Below are positions 56,913 to 64,000 of a stretch of DNA of 64,000 nt, one piece after another. This stretch comes from Thiotrichaceae bacterium. GTDB taxonomy: Bacteria > Pseudomonadota > Gammaproteobacteria > Beggiatoales > Beggiatoaceae. Below the pieces are notes generated by a model. It searched no databases. It was not told where the DNA came from and was given only the letters and a program-made list of their open reading frames with translations. Both the position numbers and the translations under genes were made by a program. The stretch's first letter is position 1, and every line of letters begins with the position of its first letter. The stretch lies in the NCBI GenBank assembly GCA_028688145.1, contig JAQTYU010000008.1:89474-153473 (forward strand). The letters run 5' to 3'.

Positions 56913-57033
56913 TATAGGAGTTACGCAGTTGAACCGCTAACTATTTGATTTTACTAGAAACACGATTGTGCAGTGCACAATGCTAACTCATTGTAAATAA
57001 AAGAACTCATGTTTCAACTGCGTAACTCCTATA
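56913..57033. repeat. 121-bp palindromic element with PhaR-like central palindrome
   Basis: Perfect 21-bp inverted ends (56913-56933 and 57013-57033; outer part TATAGGAGTTACGCAGTTG) surround a central palindrome ATTGTGCAGTGCACAAT (56965-56981). Both share the same centre at 56973. The central 17-mer is the exact reverse complement of the phaP operator core at 33458-33474. The arms between are not complementary. It looks like a small non-autonomous transposable unit. Confidence 0.75.
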
Positions 57034-57046
57034 ATATTAAGAGTCC

Positions 57047-57316
57047 TCAAGATGCTGAGTTGTCCTAACTGTCAAGCGACGCATGTTGTCAAGAACAGAA
57101 AAAACCGTCAGGCACGCAAAACTACAAATGTAGTCAATGTGGGCGACGAAAGATATCTATGGGATAGCCCGTATCACAGGAATCTCAGGGACATGGCTAG
57201 AATGTTATGCAAACGGTTTGTACGAGAAACAACGCCTAGAGCCGCCTGTTAAAAAAAGGGAAGTTGTGTTTAGAATGCGATGAGATATGGTCGTTTGTAG
57301 GAAAGTCTTAAGAGAA
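57047..57316 (+). pseudogene. IS1-like transposase remnant
   Basis: The first frame opens MLSCPNCQATHVVKNRKNRQ, an IS1-type zinc finger; the frame then shifts and the second finger is readable as YKCSQCGRRK. Further on, TGISGTWLECYANGLYEK and, in another frame, KGKLCLECDEIWSFVGKS contain the first DDE aspartate. Several frameshifts and a missing C-terminal half make it non-functional. A related but more decayed piece is at 9488-9602. Confidence 0.8.
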
Positions 57317-57658
57317 GATGACTGCTTCACCGAAATCGTGAAAAGCCTCAAACCGCAAGGCAAGTTCGCGCTGATTGATGATCCAACACAGCCGATTGAT
57401 ATTCGTGAAATGAAGCGCAAGAGCTTGTCCTTGCATTGGGAATCGATGTTTACGCGCTCTTTATTTGGCACGCCAGACATGATTAAACAGCATCAATTGC
57501 TCAGCCAAGTGGCAAAACTGGTTGATCAAGGCGTGCTTAAAACCACATGGAATGAGACGCTGGGGGTGATTAATGCCGCGAATTTGAAACGCGCCCATGC
57601 GATGATTGAAAGTAATACCACCATTGGAAAGTTGGTGTTGGAAGGCTTTGAAGGATAA
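57317..57658 (+). pseudogene. C-terminal fragment of a zinc-type alcohol dehydrogenase/quinone oxidoreductase
   Basis: About 114 codons remain: SLKPQGKFALIDDPTQPIDI, MKRKSLSLHWESMFTRSLFG and AHAMIESNTTIGKLVLEGFEG match the C-terminal third of zinc-binding alcohol dehydrogenase family proteins of about 340 aa. The GroES-like and Rossmann N-terminal parts are missing, replaced by the IS1-like remnant immediately upstream. A fused short frame could start at 57287, but a functional enzyme is not possible. Confidence 0.8.
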
Positions 57659-57686
57659 TTGTAAACTTTGTTCCTAAATTCTAAAG

Positions 57687-57803
57687 TTTCTGAGTCAGGA
57701 TTTGTAGGATTACCCGTATTAAACAGGATTACATACCAAATAGTTAAACTGTATTTTTAATGCTGAAAATCCTTTAATCTCGTTATTAATCCTGATTCAG
57801 AAA
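57687..57803. repeat. Inverted repeat with CTGAATCAGGATT-type ends
   Basis: TTTCTGAGTCAGGATT (57687-57702) is inverse, with one mismatch, to AATCCTGATTCAGAAA (57788-57803). Internal AGGATTA repeats resemble a widespread family of short repeats found in filamentous bacteria. Confidence 0.7.
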
Positions 57804-57946
57804 ATCTTTACAACTTCAAGATGATCTATTTAAAAAATCAGAAAGCTTTAGTAATTATTTTTCTCAGTAAAATTCAAAAATATTAATCTATTTTTACAAA
57901 AAACTACTTATAATGCGTCCTCTGCGACCAACATTTGAGAATACTA

Positions 57947-59515
57947 ATGACAAATCTCACCCAAAAAATCACTTCCCCTGTTAAATTCATATTTAAATCA
58001 AGTATCTGTGCATTAATCTTATTAGCAAACGGGCACGCGTTTGCAGCAACGATTACGGTTGATAACACCACATGTACCCTGCCAAATGCGATTACCTCAG
58101 CCAATACTGATGCTGCAACAGGAGGTTGTACGGCGGGAAGTGGCGATGACATCATTGATTTTGACGCAGCTTTATCGGGACAAACCATTACCTTAGCCGC
58201 TGCATTACCAAACATCGCAAGCAATATTGCCATTGATGGTTCTGCTTTGGCTTCTCATGTCAAAATCAGTGGTGCTAATACTTATCGGGTGTTTTATATC
58301 GCATCGGGAACTGTGGCTCTTAACCATTTGGATATTATTAATGGGAAAGCCGTAGGCGCGAGTCTTGCTGGATATGGTGCTGCTATTCTCCAGCTGACGG
58401 GTATTTTAACGCTTAGCAATAGCACTGTTTCGGGGCATTCTGTTACCACGGCCACTATTTACAGTGGAGGAACGTTAACAATTAACGGTAGCACTATTTC
58501 AAATAATGCTGCCACTGGACAAGGTGGTGGTGTTTTCTCCTTTAACCCATTAACCGTTACTAACAGCACCTTTTCAAATAATACATCTAGTCAAGGTGCG
58601 GGTATCAATGCCCAAGGTAGCATTACTATTACCAACAGCACTTTCTCAAATAATAATGCAGGTGCTCTTAATGGCGGTGCAATTCAGCTCTCAGCTGGTG
58701 CAGGCTCAACCGTGAGTAATAGCACTTTTTCAGGGAACTTAGCTGGTAATGGCGCAGGTATTATGGCAATCGTAGCACTAACCGTGAGCAATAGTACCTT
58801 CTTAAATAATTCTGCTACTTCTGCTTCTGGCTTAGGAGGTGGTATCGCGTCTGCCAATGCCTTAGTGGTGAATAACAGTACTTTCTTAGGTAACTCTGCC
58901 ACTGTCAAAGGAGGAGGAATTGCGGGTCTTGGTGCGAGTACAACCGTTAGCAACAGTACTTTTTCGAATAACTCAGCTTCTGGTGCAAGCGGTCAAGGCG
59001 GTGGTATTTTCAATAATACCGCTAAAACCTTAACCGTTAATAATAGCACTTTCTCAGGTAACTCAGCCTCAACCGTTGGTGGCGCAATTTCTAATTTAGG
59101 TACTTTAAATCTTGAAAACAGTATCTTGGCTAATAGTACCAATGGTGGGGATTGTGTAAATACGGGTACGGTTGCTTCTGGGCTTAATAACGTCATCAAA
59201 GATAGCAGCAATGCTTGTGGCTTAACTGGAACAAATGGCAATAAAATTGGTGTTGATCCCTTACTCGGCGCATTAGCGAATAACGGTGGATTGACTCAAA
59301 CCTTTGCTTTACTAACAGGAAGCCCAGCGATTAATGCAGGAGATGCAGCTACTTGTATTTCAACTGATCAACGGGGCACTGCTCGGGCGGGCGTTTGTGA
59401 TATAGGCGCGTTTGAAGCAGCTGCTGCACCATCAGCCCCCACTTCAGCCCCGCTTGATTTTTCTTTCAGCCACAAACAGCCCGAAATTTACTCGAGAGAA
59501 ATAAAAATCAAATAA
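57947..59515 (+). CDS. Secreted choice-of-anchor/right-handed beta-helix protein (522 aa)
   Basis: A signal peptide (hydrophobic ICALILLANGHAFA, cut before ATITVD) precedes a long parallel beta-helix whose rungs repeat the NSTFSNN(S/T) motif about ten times between residues 160 and 390 (for example VSNSTFSGN, VNNSTFLGN). The end GSPAINAGDAATCISTDQRG and TARAGVCDIGAFE is the choice-of-anchor Q-type repeat domain seen in large surface proteins. It is likely secreted or surface attached. The ATG at 57947 is preferred over a TTG 12 nt earlier. Repeat-rich DNA makes it prone to copy-number change. Function unknown. Confidence 0.85.
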   Translation: MTNLTQKITSPVKFIFKSSICALILLANGHAFAATITVDNTTCTLPNAITSANTDAATGGCTAGSGDDIIDFDAALSGQTITLAAALPNIASNIAIDGSALASHVKISGANTYRVFYIASGTVALNHLDIINGKAVGASLAGYGAAILQLTGILTLSNSTVSGHSVTTATIYSGGTLTINGSTISNNAATGQGGGVFSFNPLTVTNSTFSNNTSSQGAGINAQGSITITNSTFSNNNAGALNGGAIQLSAGAGSTVSNSTFSGNLAGNGAGIMAIVALTVSNSTFLNNSATSASGLGGGIASANALVVNNSTFLGNSATVKGGGIAGLGASTTVSNSTFSNNSASGASGQGGGIFNNTAKTLTVNNSTFSGNSASTVGGAISNLGTLNLENSILANSTNGGDCVNTGTVASGLNNVIKDSSNACGLTGTNGNKIGVDPLLGALANNGGLTQTFALLTGSPAINAGDAATCISTDQRGTARAGVCDIGAFEAAAAPSAPTSAPLDFSFSHKQPEIYSREIKIK

Positions 59516-59524
59516 CTCTCCCAT

Positions 59525-59562
59525 AAAAAAGCCCCCGCTCATTTTAGAAAGGGGGCTTTTTT
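59525..59562. terminator. Bidirectional intrinsic terminator
   Basis: AAAAAAGCCCCC (59525-59536) pairs with GGGGGCTTTTTT (59551-59562), a 12-bp perfect stem with 14-nt loop. It serves the beta-helix gene on plus and gmk on minus. Confidence 0.92.
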
Positions 59563-59585
59563 AAGTTCCTCGAAAGCGCAGTTTT

Positions 59586-61090
<1,505 letters not shown>

Positions 61091-61113
61091 AATCTGTCCT
61101 TGTTAATTTTTAC

Positions 61114-61228
61114 TGTAGCCCGTATGCAGCGTAGCGGAATGCGGGAAAAACTTAACTGCGCCCCCAAGCCCCTAAAGGGAACTTTAAAGACAAATGTTTA
61201 ACCCCCTTTAGGGGGTTGGGGGCGCAGT
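61114..61228. repeat. Half of family D followed by a family E inverted repeat
   Basis: GTAGCCCGTATGCAGCGTAG at 61115-61134 is a family D-like half copy. 61155-61179 and 61204-61228 are 25-nt inverse arms with one mismatch (core GGGGGCGCAGT). They fill the gap between yicC and the exonuclease gene. Confidence 0.8.
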
Positions 61229-61234
61229 AACGAC

Positions 61235-61846
61235 CTAAAGTCGCGGCGTGTTTTGCAATTTCACATACATCATTGCAGTCATCAGCGCGTCATTAAACGC
61301 ATCATGTTTACCCAATTTGGGCAACTCTAATTCGTTCATAATCGTGTCAAAACGCAGGTCGATATTGCCTTGCGGAATCGCGAGTTGCTTTTTATCGTGA
61401 TAAATCGCCGACACTTCAAACTGCTTATTTGGCAATACAATACCCAGTAACGGCTTGATGTATTTATTAATCATGGCAACGTCGAATTCTAAATAATAGC
61501 CCACCAAAGGACGCGCCCCGATAAAACGTAAAAAACGCAATACTGCTTGATTCGGTTCTAAGCCATTTTCTAAATCACAATGCCGCAAGTGATGCACTTT
61601 AATACTGGCTTCATCGATAGCATTCGGTGGCTTTAAAAACAATTCCAATTTCTGACTGGTCAGAATACGGTTTTCTTGAATAATCACCGCGCCAATCGAA
61701 AGAATATCCGCTTTTTTGGGATTCAAGCCCGTGGTTTCACAATCGAAACACACCAATTCCCCAGCGGGCGGCTCATCGAACAGAAAAGCATAACGCTCAT
61801 CTTTAAGCTGTTTACGGTTGTAATTTCTGCGAAGTCTGGAAATCAT
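61235..61846 (-). CDS. DEDDh 3'-5' exonuclease (203 aa)
   Basis: It has the DnaQ/Exo fold with FDCETTGLNP (motif I), a D in YYLEFDVAMIN (motif II) and HDAFNDALMT (motif III, HX4D). It resembles the exonuclease often encoded beside CNB-CBS-DUF294 proteins. It overlaps the preceding CNB-CBS-DUF294 gene by 1 nt, so the two are co-translated. Whether it acts on DNA or RNA is unknown. Confidence 0.88.
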   Translation of the reverse strand: MISRLRRNYNRKQLKDERYAFLFDEPPAGELVCFDCETTGLNPKKADILSIGAVIIQENRILTSQKLELFLKPPNAIDEASIKVHHLRHCDLENGLEPNQAVLRFLRFIGARPLVGYYLEFDVAMINKYIKPLLGIVLPNKQFEVSAIYHDKKQLAIPQGNIDLRFDTIMNELELPKLGKHDAFNDALMTAMMYVKLQNTPRL

Positions 61847-63678
61847 CAGCTCACCATATTCAGCTTGAAGTGATAAGTAATGAATTTCTTGAATTCATTG
61901 ACGATTTTCAGCGAGTCTTTCAATAAATCGCGTTCCAATTTATTGAGTTTTGCAGGATTGATAAAGTTATTATAACCCTGTTCTGAATTGGACTCGGCGT
62001 AATCTAATTCTGCTTGCAAGCGCAAAGACAGCATAAACGCGAAGGCTTCGATTAATTCGACTCCAATTTTCTTGTCGAAAACGCCGAGTTCCATCAATTC
62101 TTTAATGCGCTCGATGGTGTTGGTTTTGCTCAAACGATATTCCAAGGCAAGGCTGCGAATGCCGTGCACAATCGGGAAAATGCCGCCTTTCTTAATATTC
62201 AGTTGATTATTATGCGATTTTTCCACAATGAAGTTTGCAAACATGCCGAGCGGGGTTTCAAAAGCCACGGTGGGGCGAGCAAATACGCTGTAAAACGGCT
62301 TGTTATCTTGCAACAGGTGAAATAAATAATCTTTCGCGCTGTTCAATAACTCGGTGTCGCCAGAAACGGCGGCGGCATCGAAGAAAATCGCGAGGTTCAT
62401 CATCGAATCGTGCGAGGGATAATTCACCCATTGATAAATCTCTTCTTGAAATGCTTTGAGCGATTTACTCCAATAAGGATTATTTACCATGATATTGCCT
62501 GCGCAGGGCGGATAACCAAAGCTCATCAAAGTTTCGCTGAGTTCTTGGGTAATCGCGGGCAAGTCGGGGAAATTTAAACCGTCGCGCAAAATAATCGCGT
62601 TATCTTGGTCAGTTTTCATGATTTGTTCACCACGCCCTTCGCTGCCCATTACCAGCAGACAGGAATTGGCAATCAGTTCGGGCGGCGCGACAAATTCGTA
62701 AAGCTTTTCAAACACTTTGCGGTTTAATTCATTCACTAATTGAGTGATATAGCGAATTTTGACCCCTTTCGCATTCAGGGTCTGAATCATGGTGGTGAGG
62801 TTTTGACTGGCTTTTTTCAGTTGGTCTTTATTGGCGGCGCGTTCGATTTGCACCACGATTAAATGTGAGTGATTGGAGAAATAGCTCAGCAAGTCCATTT
62901 GGTCCAAAACCCCTGCGATTCCGCCTTCCAAATTGTAAATAATTAGGCGTTTAATCGAGTGTTTGGTCATGGATAACATGGCGTTAAACAGGAAATCGTC
63001 AGTGCGCATACTGATTAAATTGTAGGTCGCAATGTCGGCAATCGGCGCGTCCACCGAGCAACGGCGCAACACCACATGTTCACGAATATCGGTATCGGTG
63101 ACAATCCCCACTTGCTCGCCACGTTGTACCAATACTGAAGTGGCTTTGTGTTTTTTCAGCGTGACCACGGCATCATAAATCGTGGCGTTGGCTTCGACAA
63201 AAATCGCAGGATGAATATAAGCTTCGCCAATTTTGGCAACCATGAACGAGGACAAGTCTTTATTATTGCGGCGTTCAATCATGCGATTGAGGCGGGCAGA
63301 TAAATCTTGATAATAAAACTCTTGAAAACTCGGATTGTTATTAATCAGGGTCAGGAAAATTTCTTTGGGCAAGGTGTAGCAAATCAGCTCTTCTTGCACG
63401 ATAAAATCATTCTTACTCTTACCTTCTAGCAGGGAAATGGGATCAAACATATCTTGAGAAACATGCACGCCCAAAGTACCTTCTTCACCCACTTCTTGGA
63501 CGATGCCTTTGATAATAATATATAAATGCGTGGGGACACTGTCACGGGTAATTAAGTGATGCCCTTTTTTGAAATAGGCAATGTCCATCGCTTCGGACAC
63601 GGTGCGTAATTCATTTTCACGCAGGCGGTCAAACGGTGCTATTTCTGCAATAAAACGTTGTTGTTCTACAGTACTCAA
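61846..63678 (-). CDS. Cyclic-nucleotide-binding-CBS-DUF294 nucleotidyltransferase-like protein (610 aa)
   Basis: An N-terminal CNB domain (about 10-130) is followed by a CBS pair (about 150-270; SVLVQRGEQVGIVTDTDIRE), the DUF294 nucleotidyltransferase-like core (about 300-430; MGSEGRGEQIMKTDQDNAII), and a C-terminal helical DUF294 domain (about 440-600). The core resembles the GlnD/PII-uridylyltransferase fold, with the G-S and D-x-D residues present. Substrate and partner are unknown. It is directly coupled to the exonuclease gene, a pairing found in many proteobacteria. Confidence 0.9.
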   Translation of the reverse strand: MSTVEQQRFIAEIAPFDRLRENELRTVSEAMDIAYFKKGHHLITRDSVPTHLYIIIKGIVQEVGEEGTLGVHVSQDMFDPISLLEGKSKNDFIVQEELICYTLPKEIFLTLINNNPSFQEFYYQDLSARLNRMIERRNNKDLSSFMVAKIGEAYIHPAIFVEANATIYDAVVTLKKHKATSVLVQRGEQVGIVTDTDIREHVVLRRCSVDAPIADIATYNLISMRTDDFLFNAMLSMTKHSIKRLIIYNLEGGIAGVLDQMDLLSYFSNHSHLIVVQIERAANKDQLKKASQNLTTMIQTLNAKGVKIRYITQLVNELNRKVFEKLYEFVAPPELIANSCLLVMGSEGRGEQIMKTDQDNAIILRDGLNFPDLPAITQELSETLMSFGYPPCAGNIMVNNPYWSKSLKAFQEEIYQWVNYPSHDSMMNLAIFFDAAAVSGDTELLNSAKDYLFHLLQDNKPFYSVFARPTVAFETPLGMFANFIVEKSHNNQLNIKKGGIFPIVHGIRSLALEYRLSKTNTIERIKELMELGVFDKKIGVELIEAFAFMLSLRLQAELDYAESNSEQGYNNFINPAKLNKLERDLLKDSLKIVNEFKKFITYHFKLNMVS

Positions 63679-64000
63679 AATTGCTCCCCATTCTCTTTAT
63701 TGTTAGTGGTATTAACATCCGTTTAACGGCTGTTTAATTTAAGATTTAAATCAACGTGATAATGACTTGCTTAGATTAAACTTTTGCTATTTTAGCAAAC
63801 CCCTTGACGACAAGTCAGTATTTAGTCTTTCCTCGTTCCCACGCGCCTGCGTCACAGCCATTAAGTTAAGGAGTAAAAGCAAGATTTCTTACTCTGTTTA
63901 GCATATAGGAGCAAACTCGTGGCAGAGGAACGTCTCCTTGGAACTAAACGATGACTTCTACTGCACGTCGGATTTGTCAGAAATAGACGCTCCAACTCTG
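63679..64000. other. Intergenic tail of the window
   Basis: The region upstream of the CNB-CBS-DUF294 gene has no recognised gene. CTCGTTCCCACGC at 63832-63844 resembles the CTCGTTCCAACGC start of the interior of family A repeats. The last 100 bases may belong to a repeat cut by the window end. Confidence 0.4.

Noticed and set aside
57052..57252. Intact small gene for a 66-residue zinc-finger protein
   Set aside because: Only the first half resembles an IS1 zinc finger; the frame shifts afterwards and the next motif is readable only in another frame, so it is a pseudogene.
58500..59100. CRISPR-like array suggested by regularly repeated NSTFSNN-type DNA
   Set aside because: The repeats are in frame in a secreted protein, vary in sequence and spacing, and have no cas genes nearby.

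Overview
The window looks like a chromosomal segment of a gammaproteobacterium, most plausibly a filamentous sulfur bacterium of the Thiotrichales/Beggiatoaceae type. This is inferred from the housekeeping gene orders (dnaJ-dapB, lptF-lptG, pepA-holC, ubiC-ubiA), the AT-leaning codon use, a polyhydroxybutyrate (PHB) locus, very large multidomain sensor kinases, and many short palindromic repeats with decayed insertion sequences between genes. The genus is an inference; no rRNA or tRNA gene was seen.

Layout. 1-9.8 kb: a hybrid receiver/histidine kinase, a 1921-residue Ser/Thr-kinase/ATPase/histidine-kinase chimera, an Asp/Glu-racemase-like protein paired with a DUF917 protein, then a graveyard holding an IS1-like remnant and a duplicated histidine-kinase tail. 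9.8-15 kb: riboflavin genes ribBX-ribH-nusB plus a small PP0621-type protein, an omega-like GST, a MITE-like element with a candidate target-site duplication, and a glutamate decarboxylase. 15-20.5 kb: a Lys-His-Thr repeat peptide, an orphan ABC-2 permease, a NYN/cold-shock-like fusion, hisD. 20.5-28 kb: folB-folK, an acyltransferase plus HAD-UbiA fusion, a PAS kinase, lptF-lptG. 28-36 kb: pepA-holC and the PHB locus phaA-phaR-phaB-phaP, with TGC-N3-GCA palindromes that look like PhaR operators, followed by a secreted beta-helix protein. 36-38 kb: ubiC-ubiA and an entericidin-like lipoprotein.

38-48 kb on the minus strand is a tightly coupled five-gene run: ThiF/MoeB-like enzyme, PhnD-like lipoprotein, BarA-type hybrid kinase, receiver-PAS-GGDEF-EAL protein, HlyD-type adaptor. 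It has overlapping stop/start codons and reads as one sensory and secretion-linked signalling unit. It is the best candidate in the window for an undescribed system. 48-57 kb: a flippase-like membrane protein, argD-argF-surE, an lpxL-type acyltransferase, a tandem V4R pair, dapB and dnaJ. 57-64 kb: a 121-bp palindromic element, an IS1-like remnant abutting the tail of an alcohol dehydrogenase, a secreted choice-of-anchor beta-helix protein, gmk-yicC, and an exonuclease overlapping a CNB-CBS-DUF294 protein.

Signal transduction is heavily represented (five large kinase or c-di-GMP proteins). At least five families of short inverted repeats sit in the intergenic gaps, often just past the 3' ends of genes.
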